DNA of 64,000 nt from Setophaga petechia (Eukaryota; Chordata; Aves; Passeriformes; Parulidae). The stretch covers positions 9,503,258 to 9,567,257 of the forward strand of contig JANCRA010000014.1 in assembly GCA_024362935.1 (NCBI GenBank), written 5' to 3'. Below are positions 38,701 to 64,000 of the stretch, one piece after another (position 1 is the stretch's first letter; each line of letters starts with the position of its first letter). The notes under the pieces are model-generated. The model did not search any database and was not told the origin of the DNA. It saw only the letters and a list, made by a program, of their open reading frames with translations. The translations under genes and the position numbers were made by a program.

Positions 38701-41700
38701 CAGGCAATAAATGTGAAGTACAGTGGATAGAATTTCCAGACATTTTCCAGTTCCATCTCTTCAATTACAAGGAAGCATAACAGAAAAGTGCATCTGTTGG
38801 TCTGTATCTTCTGATGGCACTAATTTCTCTGCTAATTTGCATAGAAGTGCCAAAGAATGAAAATTATTACATTCTTTCAGGAGATGAGCTACATTACAGA
38901 CAGTAACTGTACAAACTCCACAGACACCCTTTTCACTGATCTGAGTCCTGATCTGGACATACTGTACTTGAAAAGACTAAGAAGTATTTTAATTGCCCTT
39001 TTCTTTTCCTGCCACTGATGTTTGTGCTGAGGTTGTCAACAGGATGTTTTGTACACATGTTCTTGAGGATCCCAGCTGCAGTGTGAGAGAGCAATGTAAG
39101 GAAAACCAACACTGGCAGGAGTTGGATGCTGCCAACTGTGCCCTACAAACCTCAAGGAAGAAGCTCTGTAATGATCTCTACTACAGAAACTATCTTTGCA
39201 GACCAAAGACTGGAAAACAACTGATGTACTTTTTTATCACCCCAGCTAAAAATCTTCTTGAATGGAAGTCAGTATCTGCACAACACTGTTCAGGTGTAAC
39301 AGCTGGATCCCAAATTCAGTTTACTCACCCAGGGATGCAAGAAAGGCTTGCAATGGAAATTCCAGGATTAACAAGGTGACTATTTATGTTCAGCTAAAAA
39401 GACTGGTCAGCTTGACATGCCTACTCTAAATACTGAAGTGGAAGAAAAGAAAGGCGTTAACAAAAGCTAACTTTAGCTTAGTAAGGCTAAGAAAACAACT
39501 GAGCAGAAGCTATCCTGAATTACCATTTGAAAACCCTCTTCCCAACCCACACAGACCTGAGTGAAGAGTACCATCAATATGCTAAGATCAGTTTTTATCA
39601 ATATCCCAAAATCTGTTAAAGAGTTGCAGATGGCTTCCTTAAGGGCTGAGCTGTATTTAGTGAAAATCAATTTCAGTCACAGTCCTAGAACAGCCAATAA
39701 AAATTCCTAATGCAAGAAGGAGTACAACTAGCTGCTCACTGTGAGCCTGCACTGTCAGTACAGTGACATGGAGGGTTCTAAAGCACAGGGGAAGTGAGAG
39801 GAGGGAGCTGTGTGGGTGAAATGTTCTCTCCAACCAGGTGATCCCGTGAATTCACAGGCTGGGCTGAGAGGAAAACAGTACACAATAGCAGCCAGGCAGT
39901 GATAGGTGAAGATGCAAGATGTTTTCTAACAGGATGAGGTTAGCTCTTCCTCTCATGAAAATATATCAACTTTTTCTGTAAAACCTCCTCTTCATCTAAA
40001 TTGATTTTTTTTTAAATGAAGAGGTATGAAGACAATAAAGTGTGGGTGGATCAAATCTGTTTGTCTTCAGTGAGTTTCTCTATGAAGTTAAATGGAAACT
40101 CTTCCCTCCATCCTGTGAAGAACACAGAAGCTGTGTTTGCTTCTGTGGCATAAGGCATCACTTTCAATAAACACTGTATCACACACTTTGCCTCTAACAA
40201 AGAATGGAGAATCTTACTACAAATTGAGTTTAAATACTAAAAATAAAAGAAAAAGGGGTAAATGTTTAATGTATGGGTAAATGCTGTACCAGTACTACTG
40301 CACAGAAAGACTGCAGTGACTAATAGTTTTTTTTCTCTCTCTATCCCTTCAGCCAGCCTCGCTGCCATTATGGGATATGCACTCTCAGGTCACGCTGCAC
40401 AGTCAGGCATGTTACCCGCACCAGTGAGCAAACCAGCACTGATTTTACAGTCTCCATTGCAACACTTGGCATGCTGATAAAAGTTAATAGCAGAGAAGGT
40501 AATTTATTAAATCCCTATTAATTCAGCATTCATAATGAAGTATTTCTATAGCCTACAGGCTATAAACTTTCTAAGAACTACAACTCTTTTCCATGTTCAG
40601 GCACTGCAAAACATGAAAGCTGCTATTAGCTGTAATAAGAGAATGTCACAGGGCAGCATGACATAATTACCATGCCACTGATGTGACAGGTAGGCATCAT
40701 GGTCTAACTGCACAGTGATTTACTGCCTGAATCCTGCAGTCCCAATATTGCACCTCTCTGAAATCATATCATTCTGATGCCCTTGTGAACACTCCACCTT
40801 CCATTCCCTTCCACCTACAGATCTGAATACACAATGTTAAATTGACTGCTAAAAAAATCCAAACCCTTACAAACACCCCTTTTGTATGCAATACAGGGAA
40901 AATAAATGCACGCTTCTGCTCAAGTGAAACTGCCTCATATTGTTTTTAACACCCTTCAGATCTCATGGGTTTTGTGGCTCGTGTAGGTGCCTCAACTCAC
41001 ACATGTTTACTTGTGTTCTGTCTGGTGTCCAGGATTTGGCTCTATTTCAGCACTAAATAAAACAATGGCTTCAGCTTTTAAACTTTTTGTTGCCTGCGAT
41101 TTAGTATGGATATGTAACTAGAACAGATACACAGATGGCCAGAAACTTTACTTTCAATTTTATAGCAATTCAGAGAGCTAATGAAACAGTAAACTACCCC
41201 ATAAATAACCAAGAAAAACCACCCCAAAAATAAAAAAACCCCTTTAACTGCCTGAAAAACTTATAGAGAGCAGCAGAGGTCCATTGTTTAAGTAAATAAG
41301 CATACACTGAACCAAACCAGGTAAGTCAGTGAGAAGCTTCCCAATGAAGTTCAATTACAGCCTGATTTTTTTTAACTCACAATCTTTGACAACACTTAAG
41401 ATTAGAAAAGGTATAAATGTACTAATTTTAGATAAATATCTTTATAATGCTCACTTTTCTTTGACCACAATGAGGGAAACCACTTGATCAGTTTCTGTTT
41501 AAGAAATTTAACACGAAGGCCCATGACCAGCTGCTGACAAGCCATGCTAACACCTGTGCAGTGTAAGTGCACAGGCACACACAGCAGCCTAACACTGCTT
41601 AGAGAAGTCTGCAAATCAACAAGAAAAGTATTAGAAAAGGGAATGTGTTTATACTTTTTAAAACCAGCTAAAAAGTAGGTTGAAGATCTGTATTCAAATC

Positions 41701-44700
41701 CAGTTCTGCCAGCTCCATGCAACAGAATACTAATTTAAAAATGCGTGTTCACAACTGTACACAGATGATGTCCATTGGTTGCAATCACCAAGCAATCATT
41801 TTTAAAGGCAGTTGAACAGGAACACAATGACATACTGAAGCATTAACAAATGTATGGAGTTTATCAAGGAAAATTAAGTTAAAATTAGTAAAGTATCAGA
41901 TTTGTACTACAGTGCTCTTGCAGACAATAATTTCCTAAAAACAGAAAACAGAGACTCTCCCACCACATCAGGGCAAGGGAAAAGTATTTATTTGTTTAAC
42001 TGACAGATGTTTAAAAGCTGATTCACATTAGCTCCTGCAACACAATTTCATTTGGGAGCCAAGTGAACACCACAAGTGAGGCATTTTAAGGCTCCTCTCA
42101 CAAACCCCACTGAGGCTGGAGCTCCTTGGAATATGGGTGACTGAACCAGACTCCCCCTGGAGCTCAGCAGTTCTTCTCCTTAACTGACCCAGACAACTGT
42201 TTTTTAACAATACATGATGCACTCCCTCCTCACCAAAGGCTTGCTCACCATGTTTAGTTTTTAATGTTTTTCATCAGCTTTGTCATCAGCACCTCTGACT
42301 CAAAGCCTCAAGCATCAGCCTCCTGCACAGTGGCACAGATGGAGCTTAAGCCTTACAGGCCATCTCATCACTCCATGACTCAAAGTCTGAATATAAGCAG
42401 GTTCCTGTTTAAAAAGGCAGTAACTCTCATTATGTTGAGCTCCTAGATTTGATTAAAGAATGGCAGTAAAATGCCTTTGTGAATGAAGACTTTTTCCAGC
42501 TAACACCTGTGTGGGACCTCTCACAATCTTGCCAGCTGACGTGTTTGCAAAGCACGTTCTTCTGCGTGTCATAACGGGTAAGGGAAAACCAAACCAAAAC
42601 AAAACCTGTCCCACCTCCCCCTCCTTCCCCAGCAACCCGAGGCATGCTTATTCTTTGAACTGGAGAGCAGCTGAGCTGACATGTGGCTCACTTGCCAGTT
42701 TCTGAAACTGCAGTGCTGGGCAACTCTAGGATTTTGATATTCAAACTCCGTATTTGTACCGCCAACATTTAACCTCACATTCCAGGGCGGGGCTGGGCTC
42801 GGAGCCTGGGACATTCCAAAAAGCATTCCAGCCTGCAAGGCCCTGGAGGTAGACCCTCACGGAGTGCATCCACACTAAAGGCTGGTAAAAATATCTCTGC
42901 ATTCCCATTCACATTTCTAGTAAGCAGAATACAGGGAGGACAAGTCACAGTTCTCCCCATACCCATGGACCACACTTTGGCAGGTATCATTACAAATACT
43001 CTCTGCAGCATCACTATCAAGTAAAAAAAATACAAATGCTCTTTTGTTGGCTGATGGTACCCCTGGGACAAAAACCCCTCCAGTTGTTTCACAGAGTTCC
43101 ATAGGATTAACAGTGAAACATTTTCACTAAGCAAATACTTAAAATAGAGCACAGCTTTCATCAGTATTGACCAAGCATTATATTCACACCGGATTAAAAT
43201 TTTAAAAAAATTCTGAAAAGTGAAGCTAAATATCCTGCAACCCAGCTGTGGTCTCAATTGCCACCCTCTGCAAGAATGCTGAAGTGCAATGGCTGGATTG
43301 GTAAATACTGCAGAAGACAGTGGGTTTTTTGTGCCAACAATAAAAATACCTGCCACCTTCTGTTTCTGGAAGGTACAGCAGGGAAGAGAAGCACGGCAGA
43401 AACTCAGCCAGTAACCAGCTGCTCTTTAAAAGCAATGTGAATGTAAGGATTTCTAGGAGGAAAGCACTGGTCACTGAAGTAATTACATTCCCACCAGTGC
43501 TGAAAAAGGAACACACACGATAAACAGAGTTATCCTATCTGCAGAACTGGTTAGGATTAATTCAATGATCAAAGTCGTCACACATTGGTTGTAACAGAAT
43601 TACAAGGAATGAAAGTATGTAACAGAAAGTCACCAAATCACAACATTCTGGCAAGCACATAGATGTATATATTCAAGTGCAACATTTTTTTGGTTCTTCC
43701 TGAAACTGATCAAAGGTGTCAAATGTTACACTTTCTAGCCATTTGCCAGAATTACAGCCCTTCTATATTTAGCATTAAAAGCTCATTCCAACAGAGTGAC
43801 TCCTCACTCTCATTTTCACAGGCTCTGTTTGGTCTATCCATAGATACAGCACAGACAACCCCATTAGTGTGTACAAGCACTGCAGAGAGCTAAGAGGAGT
43901 AAGTGTAACATTGGCAACCATGTAATAATCTCAGGAAGGATTTGAAAACATGTGAGTATTGAAAACAGAAAACATCCCCCCAAGGCTTAGCACCCATTTG
44001 ATTTAATTACCTCACTTTGCAGGCTAATGTTAACACAGAATTTGTTTCACTCATAGCAAACTACCCAGCCAGCTTTATTCAACTCTATCCATCAACCAAG
44101 CCAAGGCACATATTCTGTAATATGAGTAGTAAAGCACCTTCAGGTTAGTACTCAGGCAATCTGTGTTAAGGTATCTGTCTTCAACTACACTTACATGTGA
44201 ATATTTGACAGTATCCTGCAGAAATCTGCTCAGTGATCAAATGAACCCAAGATTTACACCTTCTCAAGAGCACTGGAACACCAACCTCTCACCACAAACC
44301 TGTGCTCTGCATCAATGGAGTCACTGGCTGAAGGAAGCAATATGAAAAGTCTGCACAGGCTGTACCTCACTAAGGAGGCAGGAGGAGGCACATTCATATC
44401 ACATGACAAAATACCAGAAATAAACCCCTCAAGGTACAAATACTGTTATGAAGGCCTTGGCTAATAAACTGAATGATCCTATCTCACTTCTGTAAGAAGT
44501 TCAAGTCAGCAGTGACACACTTTCTCCTGAGTCATTTTTTGGGGTTTTCTGGGTCAAAAGAGAAATAACATGCTTCTCATGGCTGACTTATCTATAAACT
44601 CATCCCAATCCACTGGAACTTCCACTGATCCACAGAAATTGCTGCCATACAAGTCCACCCTGTGCTTAGGCACCACCACCTGCATTACCCAAAGATTCAA

Positions 44701-44739
44701 CTTTCCTTTTAGACAGACAATGATTATGAGACTAAAACA

Positions 44740-45005
44740 GATCCTTCTGTGTGGCAGGACAAGAGGCAATGGGCACAAATTGAAACACAGGATATTCCAT
44801 GTAGAAGAAGGAAAAAAGCCCCACTTTTGCTTACCTTAAGGCTGCTCAAACACTGGTACGAGTTGCCAAGAAAGGTTGTGGAGTTTCAACCCTTGAAGAT
44901 GTGCAAAACCCAGTTAGGTCCTGGGAAACCTGCCCTAGCTCATCCTCCTTTGAGCATGGGGCTTGGACCACACAATCTCTATTATTGTGGCTTCAAATAG
45001 TTCTG
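44740..45005 (+). mobile_element. CR1 LINE 3' fragment (5'-truncated, diverged)
   Basis: Contains GGACAAGAGGCAATGGGCAC, AAATTGAAACACAGGATATT, TGCTCAAACACTGGTACGAG, GTTGTGGAGTTTCAACCCTT and GGTCCTGGGAAACCTGCCCT. These match the chicken-type CR1 3' end in order and spacing. The final GGCTTGGACCACACAATCTC corresponds to the usual GGTTGGACTAGATGATCTC. It looks older than the 20.4 kb copy. Confidence 0.88.
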
Positions 45006-46342
45006 ACAAAACTAAGATATTCCAGATAGAACTCATAATAGGAAAAGGGCGACTTCTGAAATTTCTGATTAATACTGCAATTTTTTTTAGTGCTTCAGAG
45101 TAAAACTGTAGCACTAAAATGATAGCAAATATAAACATATTAAAGTGCATTTACTGTAATGTACAAATTGAACAAGAAAAACTTCCTTCTTCCTAGACTG
45201 TATAGATTTACTGTCAATTAATCTAAACAGCAAACATTTTAACTTCACAACCCTGAATATTGTCTGATGAGATATTGTTTTTCCTTTTTAAAAGAATGGT
45301 TTAATGTGGCACTACCACTTGGGGAAAAGAATCAAATTTTTAAATAGAAAGATTCTTTATGAATTACAGCCAAATGAATTATATCTTGTACATTCTTTAT
45401 ACAGAGTACTTTAGAGATTATGGCATTATAAATCCCCATAATTTTGTTTTCAGACCAGAGCTGATGATTTCAAGATCCCCCACACTGTTGAGGGAAACTA
45501 AGCCACTGTTTCAATAAACTGTTAATAACAGATCTCTTTGAATTCTTTTGGCATTGTTTTGAAGATTCAGAACTCTAATGAGAATCAGGCAAGCTCAGCT
45601 GAGTTGTCATGAATTAGACAGGGTCTGTATCCTCTGCCTGCATAGAGCATTTACCTACAGTTTACTTTAATAAGAAGTTGTGATGATGGAAAACAAAGAA
45701 AAGAACATGGGCCTTTGATCAAGACCCCTGTATCTCCAATAGCTGATTGTTGAGACAAACAAGGTCACATTTCAAGAACATGCAAGGCCATATTTGGATG
45801 GCCATTACTGCAAGTAATCTACTTGTAGTCATTTACGAGGACTTTCAAGTTCAAAAGACAAAAAGGACCTTCATTCAACAAAGTCAGTGCTACCAGGCTT
45901 GGCTCCAGTTCCTTACTGGAAAGACACAACTGTTAACACCTAAGACCAGAAAAGGACAGTTAATTCTACTGCCTCTTTCTGAAGGTAAAATGTAGTAGAA
46001 GTTATCACAGAAGAATGTTAATTTAATGCTTGTCTTATAATTTTTAAGTGTTTTTTTCTGCAAAAAAACTTTTTCTTGATACATGAGGGGTGTAAACAAA
46101 GCTTGCAAAACATGCATAAAACTCAATTGACACAACCATGTCTACTTTGCTACTAATTATTTTCCTACATTGATTTTTCTGATTAACTACACAGTTCCAA
46201 TACACAGTTAGATTCCTCTGTTTGTGGATGATGTATCAATACATCTCTTACCCGCACACTGTGGACTTATTAAAAATAAAAAAAACAAGTAACGAAACCA
46301 ATGACAAAGTTGCTTTGAAAATACCTGATATTTTAAAAAAGT

Positions 46343-46348
46343 TTTATT
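46343..46348 (-). terminator. DUS2: DUS2 polyadenylation signal AATAAA
   Basis: TTTATT on the plus strand is AATAAA on the DUS2 strand, about 232 bp past the stop codon. It is the first canonical hexamer I see after the stop, and cleavage would be expected near 46.32 kb. The 3' UTR would be 46.32-46.579 kb. Confidence 0.55.
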
Positions 46349-46579
46349 ACTGGGATAACCTTCTTCATGTTGTTTAAAATCAAGTTCCTAATTATCATCT
46401 GAAAGGCACCATAGGGACAGTGAGTGGTGAACAGTAAACATCTCAGTGGCATCTTTCACAACTGGGAAATTTATCTGTCTCTGAGAGAATCCAAATGAAA
46501 CGTGAACAACAAGATATACAAACAGGAGCTCATCTGTAGCTGCATAGGCATGAAACCTCGAATTTCCATTAATTCCATG

Positions 46580-61519
<14,940 letters not shown>

Positions 61520-61947
61520 CTAAAAGAGAGAGCCCAGGGGGATTGTCACGGAGTGTCATTTCCCACCCGCAAACACAGGCGCGTCCTTTGCCGGGAAGGG
61601 GCGGTGGGTACCCCGCCAGGTGTGAGGGGCTCGCCGGGCAGCGGGGACCGGGCTCACCCGGCGTGAGGGCGCCGGGGGCTGCTCCCCGCCCCACGGGCTC
61701 CTTCCCGAGCGAGGGGCCCCGCGCCGCCCCTGCCAGAACCCCTCAGGGCCGCGACTGCTCCCGCGGTGGCGGCGCGGGGAAGGCTCTCAGCCGGCGGCGG
61801 AAAAAGGTGAAAGAAGGGAGCGGCAGCGACCGCCGCACTCGCCCTCCTCGCGTGGCTCCGCCGCAGCTCCGCGGGGCGGAGAGAACCGGGGCCAGCGCCT
61901 GTTTCAGGCGTCATCGGGCAGCGCCGCCGCCCCACGTGGGGACCGCG
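61520..61947. promoter_or_regulatory. DUS2-DDX28 bidirectional CpG-island promoter
   Basis: The DUS2 start exon (minus) and the DDX28 ATG (plus) are only about 430 bp apart, head to head, in a CpG island that continues through the DDX28 coding sequence to about 63.1 kb. There is no TATA box. The proposed DUS2 5'-UTR exon would leave at most about 290 bp for both start sites. The same head-to-head pair exists in mammals, which supports a shared promoter. Start sites cannot be placed from sequence alone. Confidence 0.75.
61930..61941. promoter_or_regulatory. E-box palindrome CCCCACGTGGGG
   Basis: A perfect 12-bp palindrome around CACGTG, ending 6 bp before the DDX28 ATG. This extended E-box could bind USF, MYC/MAX or TFE-type factors. 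It probably lies in the DDX28 5' UTR or at the start site itself. Confidence 0.45.
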
Positions 61948-63573
61948 ATGGCGCTGGGCAGGGCCGGGATCGCCCTCCCGCTGCTGCTGCCGCGGCGGCC
62001 GGCGGGCAGCGGGACAGCAGCGGCGGCGGGGAGCCCGCAGCCTCCCGGGGCCGTGGTGCGCATCCCCTGGGCCCTGCGGCAGCGCCTGCAGCGGGGCGCG
62101 CAGCGCCGGCGGCGGGAGCAGCGGGAGGCGGCGGCTCCGCGTTCTGGGAAGCTGCTGCTGCGGAGCCGGCGGCCGGAGCTGAGCCAGCCCCGCTGGCAGA
62201 CCGTGGGGCGCTGGGAGCAGCCGCCGCTGGTGTCGGCGGGCTGGAAGCACCGGAAGGCGTACGGGGATTACTTCCAGCTGGAGCCCTCGCAGCAGGCGGC
62301 TCCCGCCTTGCAGGCGCCGCCGGCTGAGGCGGGACAGGGCCCGACCTTCGCCGAGCTGGGGCTGCAGCCGGCGCTGCTGACCGGCCTGGAGCGGCTCTCC
62401 ATCGGCCGGCCCACGGCCGTGCAGCGCCTCGCCATCCCCGCCCTGCGCCGCGGCCGCAGCGCGCTGTGCGCCGCCGAGACGGGCAGCGGGAAGACTCTGG
62501 CGTACCTGCTGCCGCTGCTGGAGCGCCTGCTCGGCCGCCCCGAGGCAACGGAGGCGGTGGCGGGGCCGGCGGCGCCCCGCGGGCTGGTGGTGCTGCCGTC
62601 GCGGGAGCTGGCGGCGCAGGTGGGCGCGGTGGCGGCGGCGCTGTGCGCGCCCGCGGGGCTGGCGGTGCGCGGCCTCACGGGCGGTGGGGCCGCGGGCGGG
62701 CTGCGGAGGCAGCTGCGGGCGCCGCCGCCGGGCCCCGCCGTGCTGCTGGGCACCCCCGGCGCCCTGCGGGAGGCTCTACGGCGGCGCTTCCTGGCTCTGG
62801 AGAGGCTGCGCTGGATGGTGCTGGACGAGGCGGACTCGCTGATGGACGAGTCCTTCACGGAGCTGCTGGAGGAGATCCTGGCACACGCGCCCCTGGCTGC
62901 CGGCGCTCCCGGGCCGGCCGGGCCCGACGAGGAGAGGACGCAGGTGGTGGTGGTCGGAGCCACCTTCCCCGCGGGGCTCAGCGAGACGCTGTCGAAGTTC
63001 ACGGACGTGGGCCGGTTTGTCACCCTCAGCACCCAGAGCCTGCACCACCTGCCGCCTCACGTCCAGCAGAAGTTTGTCCGCCTCAAAGGCCGGGACAAGC
63101 TGCCCGAACTGCTGCAGCTGCTCAAGGAGCGCCCATCATCAGGCGGGGCTGTTCTCATCTTCTGCAACAGTGCCAGCACCGTCAACTGGCTGGGCTATAT
63201 CTTGGATGACCACAAAATCAAGCACCTGAGGCTGCAGGGGCAGATGTCGGCGGCTGCTAGAGCCGGCATCTTCGCCTCTTTCCAGAAGGGTGATGTGTCT
63301 GTCCTTGTCTGCACTGACCTTGCCTCACGGGGACTGGACACCAGCAGTGTGCAGCTGGTGGTCAACTATGACTTCCCAGACACCCTGCAGGACTACCTGC
63401 ACCGTGCCGGGAGAGTCGGCCGGGTTGGGAGCAAGGCACCCGGAGCTGTGGTTAGTTTTGTCACCCATCGGTGGGACGTGGACCTGGTACGGAAAATAGA
63501 GACTGCAGCCCGGAAAAGGACAGGTCTGCCAGGAATGGACTCTATTAACAAACCTTCGCCTAATGCAGGTTGA
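61948..63573 (+). CDS. DDX28: DDX28, mitochondrial DEAD-box ATP-dependent RNA helicase
   Basis: Single-exon gene, 541 residues (human 540). In mammals the protein sits in mitochondrial RNA granules, binds 16S rRNA and helps assemble the mitoribosomal large subunit. The ATG at 61948 has G at -3 and +4, and MALGRAGIALPLLLPRRPAG is an Arg-rich, acid-free presequence like the mammalian one. Motifs: Q-motif region FAELGLQPALL...RPTAVQ (134-159), Walker A AAETGSGKT (175-183), PSRELAAQ (217-224), TPGAL (269-273), DEAD (293-296), GAT as motif III (337-339; human DDX28 also has GAT), VLIFCNS (402-408), CTDLASRGLD (455-464) and HRAGRVGRVG (485-494). All catalytic residues are intact. The frame is open upstream to 61486, but that stretch is island artefact. 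The first two thirds are extremely GC-rich. Confidence 0.97.
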   Translation: MALGRAGIALPLLLPRRPAGSGTAAAAGSPQPPGAVVRIPWALRQRLQRGAQRRRREQREAAAPRSGKLLLRSRRPELSQPRWQTVGRWEQPPLVSAGWKHRKAYGDYFQLEPSQQAAPALQAPPAEAGQGPTFAELGLQPALLTGLERLSIGRPTAVQRLAIPALRRGRSALCAAETGSGKTLAYLLPLLERLLGRPEATEAVAGPAAPRGLVVLPSRELAAQVGAVAAALCAPAGLAVRGLTGGGAAGGLRRQLRAPPPGPAVLLGTPGALREALRRRFLALERLRWMVLDEADSLMDESFTELLEEILAHAPLAAGAPGPAGPDEERTQVVVVGATFPAGLSETLSKFTDVGRFVTLSTQSLHHLPPHVQQKFVRLKGRDKLPELLQLLKERPSSGGAVLIFCNSASTVNWLGYILDDHKIKHLRLQGQMSAAARAGIFASFQKGDVSVLVCTDLASRGLDTSSVQLVVNYDFPDTLQDYLHRAGRVGRVGSKAPGAVVSFVTHRWDVDLVRKIETAARKRTGLPGMDSINKPSPNAG

Positions 63574-64000
63574 TTCAGGTTGCCAGGCATTCCCTGGTAG
63601 GGGCTTACCTTGAGGCCATTAAGGCAGAGTGAATGAGCTGCTCTATGTAAGGCAGATTGAAAGAATAGAGCCGAGTTTCAGAACCAGGTGATCAGGTTAA
63701 CTTTGTGCGCTGTTCTGGAAACCGCAGTATTCATTTGCAGAGCCATCACAACATGTGGCTTTCCAAAAGGAAACTAGTAAGTGAGTAACAGAATGCTTTT
63801 GGAGAATATTGAAGAATTACTTCGTCTGTTGGTTTGGTTTACTTATTTTGAGACATAATTTAAATTAAAGTCCAAATGAAAGTATGTTTGTATGATATAC
63901 AGTTCTATTGCATTTCATTACTGCCCACTACCATCAGCTAATACTTGTTATTAAAACTGAAAAATTTGTACTGTGGCAGGAGAAAAAACCTGACCAGTTA
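63574..64000 (+). other. DDX28: DDX28 3' UTR and downstream flank
   Basis: AT-rich sequence follows the TGA at 63571-63573. Candidate polyadenylation hexamers ATTAAA occur at 63864-63869 and 63950-63955; no AATAAA is visible before the window ends. Either would give a 3' UTR of about 300-400 bp. No further gene begins here. Confidence 0.6.
63864..63869 (+). terminator. DDX28: Candidate DDX28 polyadenylation signal ATTAAA
   Basis: The commonest variant hexamer, about 290 bp after the DDX28 stop. A second copy at 63950-63955 is equally possible. Confidence 0.4.

Larger units (their letters stand above)
18362..46342. other. Intergenic region between NFATC3 and DUS2 (28 kb)
   Basis: Between the NFATC3 island and the DUS2 polyadenylation signal I find no ORF with recognisable protein content or a coherent exon chain. 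It contains the CR1-derived minisatellite (18753-19870), CR1 fragments near 20.36-20.75 kb and 44.74-45.0 kb, small repeats, and three moderately GC-rich islands in AT-rich DNA (about 25.57-26.15, 29.27-29.56 and 31.1-31.56 kb). The remaining stretches (20.8-25.5, 26.4-29.2, 31.6-42.7 and 45.0-46.3 kb) show nothing I can name. Regulatory elements or a lncRNA could be present unseen. Confidence 0.6.

Noticed and set aside
38993..39379. 128-codon ORF with several Cys and Tyr residues
   Set aside because: I could not relate it to a known family, and no neighbouring exons or polyadenylation context support a gene.
62268..63032. Minus-strand ORFs of up to 254 codons opposite DDX28
   Set aside because: Shadow frames of a very GC-rich coding sequence; the plus-strand frame carries all DEAD-box motifs.

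Overview
The window is vertebrate nuclear DNA, and almost certainly from a bird. It has AT-rich introns with canonical splice signals, two dense CpG islands and several 5'-truncated CR1 LINE fragments of avian type. It carries three orthologous genes in the order NFATC3 - DUS2 - DDX28, which matches human 16q22.1 read in reverse. No prokaryotic, phage, CRISPR or operon-like feature is visible.

Layout: (1) 1-17765, minus strand: the 5' part of NFATC3, with coding exon 1 (17666-17765), a 15.4 kb first intron and the large coding exon 2 (1150-2269). Everything from the Rel-homology region onward lies left of the window. (2) About 17250-18360: the NFATC3 CpG-island promoter, with a perfect CRE, a ZNF143/THAP11-type site, a CCAAT box, a GC box and an E-box. 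(3) About 18362-46340: 28 kb of intergenic DNA with no gene I can support. It opens with a 1.1 kb GC-rich minisatellite that sits inside, and appears to be built from, an inverted CR1 fragment, followed by two more CR1 fragments. (4) 46343-61519, minus strand: complete DUS2. I reconstructed 15 coding exons that join in frame into a 490-residue tRNA-dihydrouridine synthase with a C-terminal dsRNA-binding domain. One intron uses a GC-AG donor. (5) 61520-61947: a short CpG-island promoter shared head-to-head by DUS2 and DDX28. (6) 61948-63573, plus strand: the intact single-exon gene DDX28 (541 residues), followed by its 3' UTR.

NFATC3 is a calcineurin-controlled transcription factor. DUS2 modifies cytosolic tRNA, and DDX28 is a mitochondrial DEAD-box helicase for large-subunit rRNA assembly. 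DUS2 and DDX28 share a promoter but act in different compartments. No new enzymatic system is apparent. The most original observation is the CR1-born minisatellite about 1 kb upstream of NFATC3, with nested higher-order periodicity and strong G-quadruplex potential on one strand. Gene names come from recalling vertebrate orthologues, and no database search was run.
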